Of a stretch of DNA of 64,000 nucleotides, positions 1 to 8,764 are shown piece by piece; the first letter of the stretch is position 1; every line of letters begins with the position of its first letter. The stretch is from Phenylobacterium sp. Root1290 (GTDB taxonomy: Bacteria; Pseudomonadota; Alphaproteobacteria; Caulobacterales; Caulobacteraceae), in contig NZ_LMEE01000001.1 of assembly GCF_001425305.1 (NCBI RefSeq), forward strand, positions 1,502,183-1,566,182, read 5' to 3'. The notes under the pieces are model-generated. The model saw nothing but the letters and a program-made list of their open reading frames with translations, was not told the DNA's origin and made no database searches. Made by a program: the position numbers and the translations under genes.

Positions 1-873
1 CTCGAGAACGTGCGGGTCAAGCGCTACGGCTACGCCATCGAGTACGACTATGTCGATCCGCGCGAACTGTTCCCCAGCCTCGAAGTGAAGAAGCTCCCCG
101 GCCTTTACCTGGCCGGCCAGATCAACGGCACGACGGGTTATGAGGAAGCAGGCGCGCAAGGGCTGGTCGCCGGCCTCAACGCCGCCCGTGCGGCCTCCGG
201 CCAGGACGCCGCCGCGTTCGGCCGCGACGAGGCCTATATCGGCGTGCTGATCGACGATCTGACGACGCGGGGCGTCACCGAGCCCTATCGGATGTTCACC
301 AGCCGGGCGGAGTTCCGCCTGACCCTGCGGGCTGACAACGCCGACCAGCGCCTGACCGACCGCGGCATCTCGCTTGGCGTCGTCGGTGTTTCACGTGAAA
401 CGGCGTATCGCGCCAAGGCGGCCGAACTCGCCCACGCCCGTGGACGGGCAGGGGAGTTGACCCTGACCCCGGCCGCCGCGCAGAAGGCCGGCCTGCCGGT
501 AAAGGCCGACGGCGTGGTCCGCGACTTCGTTCAACTGCTGGCCTACCCGACCATCAGCTTTGACGACCTGGCCCGCATATTCCCGGAATCCTCTCTTTGG
601 TCCGCTAATTGCCGCGAGCAGTTGGAGATCGACGCCGCCTATGCCGGCTATCTCGATCGCCAAGCCGCAGACGCCGCCGCCTTCCGCCGCGACGAGAATC
701 TGCGCCTGCCGGTCGACCTCGATTATGCGGGCGTCGGCGGGCTCTCGAACGAGGTCCGCGAGAAGCTGTCGACCGTGCGGCCGCTGACCCTGGGCCAGGC
801 GGCCCGCATCGAAGGCGTCACGCCCGGCGCGCTGACCGCGCTGCTCGCCCATGTCCGCCGCCGCGCCGCCTGA
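1..873 (+). CDS. mnmG: tRNA uridine-5-carboxymethylaminomethyl modification enzyme MnmG (GidA), C-terminal part
   Basis: The 5' end lies outside the window; the frame is open from base 1 to the TGA at 871-873 (290 codons). MnmG is the FAD-dependent partner of MnmE that installs the cmnm5 group on the wobble uridine (U34) of several tRNAs. The visible part begins within the conserved segment ending [17 protein letters not shown], where an [13 protein letters not shown] motif marks the FAD-domain end, and continues into the helical C-terminal MnmE/tRNA-binding domain. It is followed without a gap by rsmG, the usual gidA-gidB pair beside parAB in bacteria. A parS site is embedded at 387-402. Identification is secure; only the N-terminal FAD-binding part cannot be assessed. 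Confidence 0.96.
   Translation, partial: LENVRVKRYGYAIEYDYVDPRELFPSLEVKKLPGLYLAGQINGTTGYEEAGAQGLVAGLNAARAASGQDAAAFGRDEAYIGVLIDDLTTRGVTEPYRMFTSRAEFRLTLRADNADQRLTDRGISLGVVGVSRETAYRAKAAELAHARGRAGELTLTPAAAQKAGLPVKADGVVRDFVQLLAYPTISFDDLARIFPESSLWSANCREQLEIDAAYAGYLDRQAADAAAFRRDENLRLPVDLDYAGVGGLSNEVREKLSTVRPLTLGQAARIEGVTPGALTALLAHVRRRAA
387..402. promoter_or_regulatory. parS: parS site (ParB-binding, chromosome centromere)
   Basis: TGTTTCACGTGAAACG sits inside the mnmG coding region. It matches the widely conserved chromosomal parS (TGTTTCACGTGAAACA) at 15 of 16 positions and contains the full 14-bp palindrome GTTTCACGTGAAAC at 388-401. ParB loads here and spreads; parA and parB lie 1.1 and 1.9 kb downstream. 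The codons read through it as GVSRETA. Confidence 0.93.
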
Positions 874-877
874 CCGC

Positions 878-1513
878 ATGACCCTTGACGTGAACGACGC
901 GGCCAGCTTCGCCGCTGCCGCCCATGCCGGCCCCCAGGCGATCGCCGACCTTGTGCGCTACCGGTCATACCTGGTCGAGTGGAACGAGAAGATGAACCTG
1001 GTCGGGCCCGCGACGCTTGACGTCTTCTGGTCGCGTCATGCCTGGGACTCGGCCCAGATCCTGCCCCTGGCGCCGGATGCGCTGACCTGGGCGGACCTCG
1101 GAACCGGCGCAGGACTTCCCGGCATCGTCTTGGCGATCCTCGGAAAAGACCGCCCCGGCTTTCACGTGCATCTCGTCGACAGCCTCACCAAGCGCTGCCG
1201 CTTCCTGAGCGAAGTGGTAAGCGGGCTGGAGCTTCCAGCCACCGTTCACAATTCACGTGCGGAAGACTTGTCGCTGACTGTGGATATCGTCACGGCGCGG
1301 GCTTGCGCGCCCCTGTCGCGCCTGATGGGGTACGCCCAGCCCTACTTCAAGCGAGGCGCGGAGGCGCTGTTCCTGAAGGGGCAGGATGTTGCGTCCGAAC
1401 TCGAAGACGCGGCGAAGACCTGGAATTTCGAGGCGGACGTGTCGCCCAGCTTGAGCGACTCCAGAGGGCAGATCGTGCGTGTAAGGAGGCTCGGCCGTGG
1501 CCGTAAAAGCTAA
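878..1513 (+). CDS. rsmG: 16S rRNA (guanine527-N7)-methyltransferase RsmG (GidB)
   Basis: Methylates N7 of G527 in 16S rRNA using SAM; loss gives low-level streptomycin resistance in many bacteria. The class I SAM-binding core shows the glycine-rich loop (WADLGTGAGLPGIVLAI), and LVDSLTKRCRFL follows the second strand as is typical for the family. I chose ATG 878 (211 aa, MTLDVNDAA), 4 bases after the mnmG stop. An upstream in-frame ATG at 851 would overlap mnmG by 23 bases and add a low-complexity MSAAAPPDR extension. The gene end overlaps the parA start by 17 bases, suggesting coupled translation. Two TTCACGTG sequences inside it (1161-1168, 1252-1259) resemble degenerate parS sites. Confidence 0.93.
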   Translation: MTLDVNDAASFAAAAHAGPQAIADLVRYRSYLVEWNEKMNLVGPATLDVFWSRHAWDSAQILPLAPDALTWADLGTGAGLPGIVLAILGKDRPGFHVHLVDSLTKRCRFLSEVVSGLELPATVHNSRAEDLSLTVDIVTARACAPLSRLMGYAQPYFKRGAEALFLKGQDVASELEDAAKTWNFEADVSPSLSDSRGQIVRVRRLGRGRKS

Positions 1514-2309
1514 ACGGGGACTGCGCGTCCTCGTGGTCGCGAACCAGAAGGGCGGCGTGGGCAAGACCACCACGGCCATCAATCTCGGCACCGCCCTCGC
1601 CGCAGTCGGCGAGAAGGTGCTGCTGATCGACTCCGACCCTCAGGGCAACGCCTCCACCGGCCTCGGCGTCGGCCGGGCCCAGCGCAAGGTCACACTCTAT
1701 GACGTGCTGATGGGCGAGCAGCCGATCTCGTCGGCGGTGGTCAATACCGCCCTGCCGGGTCTCGACCTGGTGGCGGCCGATCCGGACCTGTCCGGCGTGG
1801 AGCTGGAGCTGGGCCAGCAGGCGCGCCGTTCCTTCAAGCTGCGGGACGCCCTGGAGCCGATCCGCGCAGAAGGCGAGTACACCTACGTCCTCATCGACTG
1901 TCCGCCGTCGCTGAACCTGCTGACCGTCAACGCCATGGCGGCGTCCGACGCGGTCCTGGTGCCATTGCAGTGCGAGTTCTTCGCCCTGGAAGGTCTCACT
2001 CAATTGATGCGCACGGTGGATCTGGTGCGGGGCAGTCTGAACCCGAACCTGGAGATCCAGGGCGTGGTGCTGACCATGTATGACCGCCGCAACAGCCTGT
2101 CCGAGCAGGTCGCCCGCGACGTCCGCGGCCACTTCGGCGAGACGGTCTACAACACCGTGATCCCGCGCAATGTGCGGGTCTCCGAAGCGCCCAGCTATGG
2201 CAAGCCGGTGCTGGTCTATGATCTGAAATGCTCGGGCTCGCAGGCCTATCTGAAGCTGGCGCGGGAGGTCGTTCTGCGCGAACGCGATCGCCGGGCGAAG
2301 GCCGCGTAG
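1497..2309 (+). CDS. parA: Chromosome partitioning ATPase ParA
   Basis: Deviant Walker-type ATPase that, with ParB bound to parS, moves the replicated origin region to the opposite pole. The deviant Walker A motif (KGGVGKTT, residues 18-25) carries the signature lysine, and LLIDSDPQGNAS and YVLIDCPPSLNLLT follow as Walker A' and Walker B. At 270 aa it is the short chromosomal (Soj/ParA) form without the N-terminal HTH of plasmid ParA. The start is GTG 1497, inside the end of rsmG; the MAVKAKRGLRVLVVANQKGG beginning is typical. parB starts 6 bases after the stop, so parAB is an operon probably co-transcribed with mnmG-rsmG. Confidence 0.97.
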   Translation: MAVKAKRGLRVLVVANQKGGVGKTTTAINLGTALAAVGEKVLLIDSDPQGNASTGLGVGRAQRKVTLYDVLMGEQPISSAVVNTALPGLDLVAADPDLSGVELELGQQARRSFKLRDALEPIRAEGEYTYVLIDCPPSLNLLTVNAMAASDAVLVPLQCEFFALEGLTQLMRTVDLVRGSLNPNLEIQGVVLTMYDRRNSLSEQVARDVRGHFGETVYNTVIPRNVRVSEAPSYGKPVLVYDLKCSGSQAYLKLAREVVLRERDRRAKAA

Positions 2310-2315
2310 GGGAAG

Positions 2316-3203
2316 ATGATGGTCGAGAAGCGTGGACTGGGTCGCGGCCTGTCGGCCCTGCTGGGCGATGTTGACGAAGCCAAGGTCGTGGCCGGCGCAC
2401 CGGTCGACGAGATCGCCGGCGTCCGCGAGATCCCGATCGAGTTGATCCATCGCAATGTGCATCAGCCGCGCTGGGTCTTCACAGAGGCCGAAGTCGATGA
2501 GCTCGCCGGCTCCATTCGTGAGAAGGGCGTGCTGCAGCCGATCCTGGTTCGCCCGGCGCCGGGTCTGCCCGGCGAGTGGGAGATCGTCGCCGGTGAGCGC
2601 CGCTGGCGCGCCAGCCAGAAGGCCGGCCTGCGGGTCATGCCGGTGCTGGTCCGCGAGCTGGACGACGTCCAGGTGCTCGAGATCGGCGTCATCGAGAACG
2701 TCCAGCGCTCGAACCTCAATCCCATCGAAGAGGGCGCGGCCTACCAGCAGCTGATCGAGAAGTTCGGCCGTACCCAGGAAGAGGTGGCCGAGAGCATCGG
2801 CAAGAGCCGCAGCCACGTGGCCAACACCCTGCGGCTGATGAACCTGCCCGAGGCCGTCCGCAACTATGTCCTGGAAGGCAAGCTGTCGGCCGGCCATGCG
2901 CGGGCGATCCTGACGGCTGACGACCCGGCCGCCCTGGCCGACCGGATCATCGCCGGCGGATTGTCGGTCCGCGAGGCCGAGGCCCTCGCCCGCGGCGGCG
3001 CCCCGGCGGCGAGCCGGCCGAAGGCGGCGTCGAGGAAGCCGGCCAAGGACACCGACACCCAGGCTCTGGAGGTCGACCTCTCCGACGCGCTCGGTCTGGA
3101 CGTCGAAGTGCTCGACAAGGGCGGCGTCGGCGAGCTGCGGATCAAGTATGCGACGCTCGAACAGCTCGACGAGCTGTGCCGCAAGTTGACCGTCCGAGGC
3201 TGA
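2316..3203 (+). CDS. parB: Chromosome partitioning protein ParB
   Basis: CTP-dependent DNA clamp that loads at parS and stimulates ParA. The order is an N-terminal ParA-interacting segment (KRGLGRGLSALLGD), the CTP-binding nuclease-like domain with the GERRWRA box at residues 93-99 and the ENVQRSNLNPIEEG segment, a helix-turn-helix (QEEVAESIGKSRSHVANTLRL), a variable linker and a C-terminal dimerisation domain ending ELRIKYATLEQLDELCRKL. The length of 295 aa is normal. The start is ATG 2316 or the next ATG at 2319, behind GGGGAAG. Its cognate parS is at 387-402. Confidence 0.97.
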   Translation: MMVEKRGLGRGLSALLGDVDEAKVVAGAPVDEIAGVREIPIELIHRNVHQPRWVFTEAEVDELAGSIREKGVLQPILVRPAPGLPGEWEIVAGERRWRASQKAGLRVMPVLVRELDDVQVLEIGVIENVQRSNLNPIEEGAAYQQLIEKFGRTQEEVAESIGKSRSHVANTLRLMNLPEAVRNYVLEGKLSAGHARAILTADDPAALADRIIAGGLSVREAEALARGGAPAASRPKAASRKPAKDTDTQALEVDLSDALGLDVEVLDKGGVGELRIKYATLEQLDELCRKLTVRG

Positions 3204-3324
3204 CTCCTAAGTCCTTGATTTTAAAGGCCTGGATTTCGGAATTCGCATTCTCGCGAACCGGACGTCCTGGGATACGGCGAGGCGGCGCTCCGTGCGCCAC
3301 AGGCCCGATTTCCAAAGCGCGCTT

Positions 3325-4377
3325 TTAGAGCCCCAGACGCCGCGCGCGCCCGGCGATGGTCAGGGCCAGACGTTCGGCGATCAGGCTGTCCGGCGACCCG
3401 GCCGTCTTGCACGCCTTGTCGGCGGCGAGCACCTCCGGCTGCAGCTTGTCCAGTTCGGCCAGCGTCCAGCTGCGGGCCTGCCGCAGGAACTCGCGCTCTT
3501 GTTTCCAGAACACGCCGGAGGCCTTCGCCGCCTCCTGCAGCCCGGCGCCGTTCTTGGCCAGGGTCAGCGTGCGGCGCATGCGGCCGAGATACATGCTGAT
3601 CGCCCGGACCGCCGCAGGACCGGCCTCGCCCTCGGCGGCGGCGCGCCGCAGACCCGCTTGCGCGTCGGCCAGACGGCCGCCGAAAGCGTCGGCGGCGGCG
3701 TCAGAGAGAGAAGCCTCTGGTTCGACCCCCAGGAAGTCCTCCAGATCGCGCGGGGCGGCGGTGCGGCCGCTTCCGGGCTCCAGGTAGAGGGCGAGCCGCT
3801 CGATCTCCTGGCGGGCTACGCCACGTTCCTTTGGCAGGCGCCCGACGAAGAGCTGCAGGGCCTGCGCGTCGAGGCCGACGCTGTCCTGGGCCAGCAGTTC
3901 GCGCACCAGCCGCGCCACGTCGCCAGGCTCGTCCTCGTAGCAGGGGATCGCCACCGCCCCAGCGGCCTTCTCGGCGGCCTTGCGCAGGGCGGAGTCGCGG
4001 CCGAGGTTCCCGGCCTCGACGATGAAGAAGGCGTCGGGGTTGAGCTTGCCGTCGGCGTGCGCGGTGAATGTCTCGGCGACTTGCTTGTCGAGCGCCGCCT
4101 TCTCCGTCGCAAAGCGCAGGCGCACCAGGCGGCGGCCGCCCATCAACGACTGCGCGGCCAACTCGCCTTCCAGGCGCGCGCCGTCTGAGTCGAGATCGCC
4201 GTCGGTCAGCAGCGCGACGTCGAACGGGTCATCGAGGTTCGGAACCAGCTTTCGGGCCAGTTGCAGGCCGCGGTCGCGGACCACGCCGGTGTCGCGGCCA
4301 TAGATCACGGCCGCCCGGATCGGCGGCTCCGGCTTGGCCAGGAACCGCTCGATATCGGGCCGCTTGGAAAGGATCAC
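3325..4377 (-). CDS. holA: DNA polymerase III subunit delta (HolA)
   Basis: Clamp-loader subunit that opens the beta sliding clamp. The 350-aa protein has the family layout: an N-terminal RecA-like domain with AAVIYGRDTGVVRDRGLQLA where delta carries a degenerate P-loop, a middle domain with VEAGNLGRDSALRKAAEKA, and the C-terminal collar domain. It lies 13 bases downstream of lptE on the minus strand, the common lptE-holA pairing after leuS. It is convergent with parB; the 120 bases between them hold no clear terminator that I can see. The identification rests on family pattern and context; individual motifs in delta are weak. Confidence 0.9.
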   Translation of the reverse strand: MILSKRPDIERFLAKPEPPIRAAVIYGRDTGVVRDRGLQLARKLVPNLDDPFDVALLTDGDLDSDGARLEGELAAQSLMGGRRLVRLRFATEKAALDKQVAETFTAHADGKLNPDAFFIVEAGNLGRDSALRKAAEKAAGAVAIPCYEDEPGDVARLVRELLAQDSVGLDAQALQLFVGRLPKERGVARQEIERLALYLEPGSGRTAAPRDLEDFLGVEPEASLSDAAADAFGGRLADAQAGLRRAAAEGEAGPAAVRAISMYLGRMRRTLTLAKNGAGLQEAAKASGVFWKQEREFLRQARSWTLAELDKLQPEVLAADKACKTAGSPDSLIAERLALTIAGRARRLGL

Positions 4378-4390
4378 GGCCCTGAAATCC

Positions 4391-4888
4391 CTACGATTTT
4401 CCCTGCGTCGCCAGCCACGCGGCCAGCTCCAGCTGGATCAGGCGCGCGCACTCGGCGGCGGCGCGATCCTGGGCGTCCTGCTGGGCGGTGATCGAGGCGT
4501 AGGGCTGGTCGGCGCTGTCATAGGTGACCTGAGCGCGGGTCGAGCCTGACATCACCGCCACGCCGGAGGCCGACGACACCAGGGTGTAGTTGGCGGTCAG
4601 GACGTACTCGTACCGGGTCGCGACGTTATCCACCCGCAGGCCGCGCGGATAGCGGGTCTCGGACAGGGCCAGGTCCATGCGGTACTGCGGCGCGCCGCCC
4701 TTGGCGTTGGCCAGGGCGTCGTCCAGATGCTCGCGCAGCAGCTGGCCGGTCCGCCCGGGCGGGGTCGTGACCTGGACCGAGTGCAGCTGCGCGGTGACCG
4801 CCGGGTTGCCGTACAGCGGTGTGAACCCGCAGCCGGCCAGGGTGATGGCCCCGGTCGCCAGAAGGGCGAATGCAACGGCGCGGTTCAT
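4391..4888 (-). CDS. lptE: LPS-assembly lipoprotein LptE
   Basis: Outer-membrane lipoprotein that plugs the LptD barrel and helps place lipopolysaccharide on the cell surface. The 165-aa precursor has a short signal peptide and a lipobox LAGC (Cys at about residue 20), followed by the family hallmark GFTPLYG. The rest is the small alpha/beta LptE fold with RYEYVLTANYTL in the core. It lies between leuS (6-base gap) and holA (13-base gap) on the minus strand, the arrangement usual for leuS-lptE-holA. Sequence conservation in this family is low, but motif and context agree. Confidence 0.93.
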   Translation of the reverse strand: MNRAVAFALLATGAITLAGCGFTPLYGNPAVTAQLHSVQVTTPPGRTGQLLREHLDDALANAKGGAPQYRMDLALSETRYPRGLRVDNVATRYEYVLTANYTLVSSASGVAVMSGSTRAQVTYDSADQPYASITAQQDAQDRAAAECARLIQLELAAWLATQGKS

Positions 4889-4894
4889 CTCAGG

Positions 4895-7480
4895 TCATCC
4901 AGCCACGATGTTGACGATGCGGTCCTTCACGACGATCACCTTCTTGATCGCCAGGCCCTCAAGGCGCCGCGCGATCTCCGGATCGTCAAGTACGATCTTC
5001 TCAACATCGGCCGGTTCGAGCCCGGCGGCGACCGAAATCTCGCCGCGGCGCTTGCCGTTCACCTGAACCGGCAGCAGCTTCACGGCGTCCTGGGTCAGGG
5101 CGGCGTCGAACTCGGGCCAGGGGGCGGAGACCACCATGCCCTCGCCGCCGATCCGCGCCCAGGCTTCCTCGGCCAGGTGCGGCGTGAACGGCGAGATCAG
5201 GCGGGCGAACGCCGACAGCGCTTCATGGCGGGCGGCCAGAACCGGCGGGGTGGCGTCAGCGGCGGGGAATTCCTTGAGTTTATTCAGGAACTCATACATC
5301 CGCGCGATGCCGGAGTTGAACCGGAAGGTCTCCACCGCCTCGGTCACCGCCTTGATCGTGCGGTGGGTGAAGGCGCGCAGTTCATCCGCCTTCGGGTCGG
5401 GGGAGGGGGCTGGCGCGGCCCCGGACGGCTGGCTGTCGAACTCATTCCAGACGCGGTTGACGAAGCGCCATGCGCCGTCGACGCCGGCGGCCGACCATTG
5501 GGTGTCACGCTCGGGCGGGCTGTCCGACAGCACGAACAGGCGCGCGGCGTCGACGCCATAGACGTCGAAGATCTCTTCCGGCGCGACGGTGTTGCGCTTG
5601 GACTTCGACATCTTCTCGATGTCGCCGATCGTCAGCTCTTCGCCGGTCTCCAGGCTGCGCGCCAGGCGCTTGCCGCCGTCGGCGAGGATCTCGACCTCCT
5701 TGGGCTCGACCCATTCGCCGCTCTGTTTGCGGCGGTAGGTTTCGTGCGTGACCATGCCTTGGGTGAACAGCCCGGCGAAGGGCTCGCGCACCGACAGCAT
5801 GCCCTCGTCGCTCAGGGCGCGGGTGACGAAGCGCGCGTACAGCAGGTGCAGCACCGCGTGCTCGATGCCGCCGACATACTGATCGACCGGCAGCCAGTAG
5901 TCGGCCGCCGCCTTGTTGATCGGCTCGGCCGCCTCGGTGTCCGTGAAGCGGGCGAAGTACCAGGAACTGTCGACGAAGGTGTCGAGGGTGTCGGTCTCGC
6001 GCGTCGCCTCGCCGCCGCACTCGGGGCAGTTGGCGTTCTTCCAGGTCGGGTGCCGCGCCAGGGCGTTGCCCGGCTTGGAGAAGTCCATGTCGTCGGGCAA
6101 CACGACCGGCAACTGGTCCTTGGGCAGTGGGACGACGCCGCACTTGGCGCAGTGGACGACCGGGATCGGGCAGCCCCAGCCGCGCTGGCGAGCCACGCCC
6201 CAGTCGCGCAGGCGGAACACCGTCGCGCCCTTGCCCTGGTTCTGGGCCTCGATCCTGGCGATCGCCGCGGCCTTGGCGGTCTCGATCTCCAGGCCGTCCA
6301 GGAAGTCGGAATGGAAGATCGTGCCGGGGCCGGTATAGGCCTCGGCGCCGACTGCGAAGGTCGCCGGGTCTTCGCCGGGCGGCAAGACCACCGCCTTGAC
6401 CGGCAGGTCGTACTTGCGAGCGAAGTCGAGATCGCGCTGGTCATGGGCCGGGCAGGCGAAGATCGCGCCGGTGCCGTAGTCCATCAGGATGAAGTTCGCG
6501 ATCCAGACCGGCAGACGCCAGTTGGGGTCGAAGGGATGGGCGACCGTCAGGCCGGTGTCGAAGCCGATCTTCTCGGCGGTCTCGATCTCGGCTTCGGAGG
6601 CCCCGCCCTTGCGGCATTCGGCGATGAAGGCCGCGATCTTCGGATCGGCGGCCAGCTGCTCGGCCAGCGGGTGATCGGGGGCGATGCCCACGAAGCTTGC
6701 GCCGTACAGGGTGTCGGGGCGGGTGGTGTAGACCTCCAGTCCGCTCTCGAAGCCCTTGGGCGCTTCGCCGGTCCAGCCGAAGTTGAACTTCAGGCCCTTG
6801 GAGCGGCCGATCCAGTTCTCCTGCATCAGCCGGACCTTGTCGGGCCAGCGGTCCAGGGTCTTCAGGCCCTCGATCAGCTCTTCGGCGTAATCGGTTATGC
6901 GCAGGAACCACTGGTTCAGCTTGCGCTTCTCGACCACCGCGCCGGAGCGCCAGCCGCGACCGTCGACGACCTGCTCGTTGGCCAGGACGGTCTGGTCGAC
7001 CGGGTCCCAGTTGACGATGCTTTCCTTGCGGTAGACCAGGCCGCGCTTCCACAGATCCAGGAACCAGTCCTGCTGCTTGCCGTAATAGGCCGCATCGCAG
7101 GTCGCGAATTCGCGCGACCAGTCGATCGACAGGCCCAGCTCCTTGAGCTCAGTCCGCATCTTGGCGATGTTGTCGTAGGTCCAGCCACGCGGATCGACTC
7201 CGCGCTCCATGGCCGCGTTCTCGGCCGGCAGACCGAAAGCGTCCCAGCCCATCGGGTGCAGGACGTTGAAGCCGCGGGCGCGCTTGTAGCGGGCCACGAC
7301 GTCGCCCAGCGAATAGTTGCGCACATGGCCCATGTGCAGACGCCCCGACGGATAGGGGAACATCTCCAGGGCGTAGTACTTCGGCACGCCCGGCGTCGGC
7401 GGACCGGCCTTGAACACGTCAGCGTCGGCCCAGGCCTTACGCCACTTGGGCTCGGTCTCTTTGGGGTTGTAGCGGGCCAT
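4895..7480 (-). CDS. leuS: Leucyl-tRNA synthetase LeuS
   Basis: Class I synthetase charging tRNA-Leu. At 861 aa it is full length. It shows the HIGH-type motif HMGHVRNY near residue 49, the zinc-ribbon region (two Cys-x-x-Cys pairs: CAKC, CPEC), the large CP1 editing domain with the T-rich [12 protein letters not shown] segment, the WYFARFTDT segment, the catalytic KMSKSKRN loop and a C-terminal anticodon-binding domain. It heads a minus-strand run with lptE and holA. A perfect 8-bp stem (7512-7535) lies in the 115-base upstream gap; I do not assign it a function. Confidence 0.98.
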   Translation of the reverse strand: MARYNPKETEPKWRKAWADADVFKAGPPTPGVPKYYALEMFPYPSGRLHMGHVRNYSLGDVVARYKRARGFNVLHPMGWDAFGLPAENAAMERGVDPRGWTYDNIAKMRTELKELGLSIDWSREFATCDAAYYGKQQDWFLDLWKRGLVYRKESIVNWDPVDQTVLANEQVVDGRGWRSGAVVEKRKLNQWFLRITDYAEELIEGLKTLDRWPDKVRLMQENWIGRSKGLKFNFGWTGEAPKGFESGLEVYTTRPDTLYGASFVGIAPDHPLAEQLAADPKIAAFIAECRKGGASEAEIETAEKIGFDTGLTVAHPFDPNWRLPVWIANFILMDYGTGAIFACPAHDQRDLDFARKYDLPVKAVVLPPGEDPATFAVGAEAYTGPGTIFHSDFLDGLEIETAKAAAIARIEAQNQGKGATVFRLRDWGVARQRGWGCPIPVVHCAKCGVVPLPKDQLPVVLPDDMDFSKPGNALARHPTWKNANCPECGGEATRETDTLDTFVDSSWYFARFTDTEAAEPINKAAADYWLPVDQYVGGIEHAVLHLLYARFVTRALSDEGMLSVREPFAGLFTQGMVTHETYRRKQSGEWVEPKEVEILADGGKRLARSLETGEELTIGDIEKMSKSKRNTVAPEEIFDVYGVDAARLFVLSDSPPERDTQWSAAGVDGAWRFVNRVWNEFDSQPSGAAPAPSPDPKADELRAFTHRTIKAVTEAVETFRFNSGIARMYEFLNKLKEFPAADATPPVLAARHEALSAFARLISPFTPHLAEEAWARIGGEGMVVSAPWPEFDAALTQDAVKLLPVQVNGKRRGEISVAAGLEPADVEKIVLDDPEIARRLEGLAIKKVIVVKDRIVNIVAG

Positions 7481-7595
7481 GGGGGCGCTCTTCAGACTTC
7501 AAATGGGTGTCGGCCAGCGGCGGAGAGCGCTGGCCCTGGGGAGGGAGCGCATCCGAACCGGTTTCCACCCTTGCTGAATGCGCCCCGAAAAGGCC

Positions 7596-8108
7596 TTAGC
7601 CGATGTTCGACAGCCGAAGCTGCCGCGCCTTGGTAAGGATCGCGTTTTCCAGGTCGGTCTCGGTCTGGCCGGCCGACGGCGCGTCGGTCCAGTTCCCGGT
7701 CGCATCCTTGGTCTGCTTGAACACCGCGACGTTCAGGCCGTCGGCGCGCAGACGGGAATCCAGGATGTAGACGGTGCACTTGAAGCGCTCGTCCGGCTTT
7801 TCCGGGTTCACGTACCAGTCGGTGATCACCACGCCGCCGTACGGGTCGGCCGAGGCCAGCGGCATGAAGGACAGGGTGTCCAGCGTCGCTCGCCACAGAT
7901 AGCCGTTCACCCCGATGGCCGGCTGGCCGGCGTTGGCCGGTGCGGCCTTCTTGCCGCCGCCCAGACCAAACACGTTGAAGCCGCCCGGCTCCTGGGATTG
8001 GAAGGTCTTCGACCCGCCGCTGCTCGAGCACGCGGCCAGCGCCGTGAGGCTCAGCACCAAGGCTCCGGTCATCACGCCACGCATCAAATCACCGCGCACA
8101 AACGGCAT
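7596..8108 (-). CDS. DUF3576 family lipoprotein
   Basis: Small lipoprotein of the alphaproteobacterial DUF3576 family; function unknown. I start it at ATG 8108 (170 aa, MPFVRGDLMRGVM); ATG 8084 (MRGVM) is an alternative giving a more compact signal peptide. The signal is followed by the lipobox LAACSSSG. The mature part carries IGVNGYLWRATLDTLSFMPLASADPYGGVVITDWY, the conserved family core. The open frame extends upstream to 8231, but that part is Arg-rich and unlike a signal peptide. A possible sigma-70 promoter lies at 8177-8204. It sits upstream of leuS on the same strand; such proteins may serve envelope assembly, which is inference only. Confidence 0.85.
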   Translation of the reverse strand: MPFVRGDLMRGVMTGALVLSLTALAACSSSGGSKTFQSQEPGGFNVFGLGGGKKAAPANAGQPAIGVNGYLWRATLDTLSFMPLASADPYGGVVITDWYVNPEKPDERFKCTVYILDSRLRADGLNVAVFKQTKDATGNWTDAPSAGQTETDLENAILTKARQLRLSNIG

Positions 8109-8176
8109 ATATCGGCTCCTAGTCGTTCTTCCGCGATCGGTTCGCGCCGCGGCGCCGCCCCCACGCAGCCGCGCCC

Positions 8177-8204
8177 TGTATAACAACGCCCGTGGAACCG
8201 CCAA
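8177..8204 (-). promoter_or_regulatory. Possible sigma-70 promoter for the DUF3576 gene
   Basis: Read on the minus strand, TTGGCG is followed after 16 bases by TATACA, which would place a start about 60 bases before ATG 8108. Judged by eye only. Confidence 0.4.
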
Positions 8205-8280
8205 ACAGGAATCGCGTGTCCCGGCCGCCACAGGCGCCGACGATCTGCCTGCGGACTGTGCAGAGCGGCCTCAGAGTCGG

Positions 8281-8309
8281 TTGACCTGACGTCGCTCCGG
8301 ACTTTAATC
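8281..8309 (+). promoter_or_regulatory. Possible sigma-70 promoter for ntrZ
   Basis: TTGACC, a 17-base spacer and TTAATC lie about 60 bases before the ntrZ start. This is the best -35/-10 pair in the divergent region 8109-8368. The -10 box is only a partial match. Confidence 0.4.
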
Positions 8310-8368
8310 GGCTCAACGGTCACGTCTCAAAGTGGCGTGGTTGGGGCTAAGGGGCCATATAGGTGGTT

Positions 8369-8764
8369 ATGTCCAAGCGGTTGGTCATTTCGTTGATCGG
8401 CGCGGCGCTCCTCGCGAGCGGCGCTTCGGCGGCGCATGCCCAAACGGGCGCGGCTCCGGCCGCCCGTGGCAAGGCCGCCGATTTCACCGTGCGCAGCGAA
8501 ACCTCGACGACCCCGCAAGGGAACAAGTCGCTGAAGTGGGACACGCGCAAGGGGCGCTGGGGGGTCACGCTCAATCTCGAACAACGGGGCGAGCGCGACA
8601 CGCAGTGGAACGACGTTGAGGCTGGGGCCTATTTCCGCGTGACGCCGAGCCTGCGGGTCGGCGGCGCCGTCGCCCTGGGTGAGAAGGAAGCGCCGGCCTA
8701 CAAGAAGACCGAGCCGCAGGAATCCGCGCCGCGCGTTCGGCTCGAGACCGCCTTCAAGTTCTAA
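8369..8764 (+). CDS. ntrZ: NtrZ-like periplasmic regulatory protein
   Basis: Small exported protein (131 aa) resembling NtrZ of Caulobacter, a periplasmic protein that restrains the NtrY sensor kinase of the NtrY/NtrX nitrogen-stress system. A clear signal peptide ends at AHA/Q about residue 25. The mature part has the family-like pieces ADFTVRSET, KSLKWDTRKGRWGVTLNL, DVEAGAYFRVTPSLRVGGAV and PRVRLETAFKF at the C-terminus. I take ATG 8369, with AGGTGG just before it; GTG 8363 is an alternative with better Shine-Dalgarno spacing. The end overlaps the convergent ThiE-like gene by 11 bases. No ntrY or ntrX is present nearby. The name rests on recalled family pattern, not alignment. Confidence 0.7.
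   Translation: MSKRLVISLIGAALLASGASAAHAQTGAAPAARGKAADFTVRSETSTTPQGNKSLKWDTRKGRWGVTLNLEQRGERDTQWNDVEAGAYFRVTPSLRVGGAVALGEKEAPAYKKTEPQESAPRVRLETAFKF

Noticed and set aside
4626..4633. TTATCCAC, a DnaA-box-like octamer
   Set aside because: A single copy inside lptE with no AT-rich element or further boxes nearby; not an origin.
7512..7535. 8-bp hairpin between the DUF3576 gene and leuS
   Set aside because: No T-run, no similarity to a known leader element and a common chance occurrence at this GC content.
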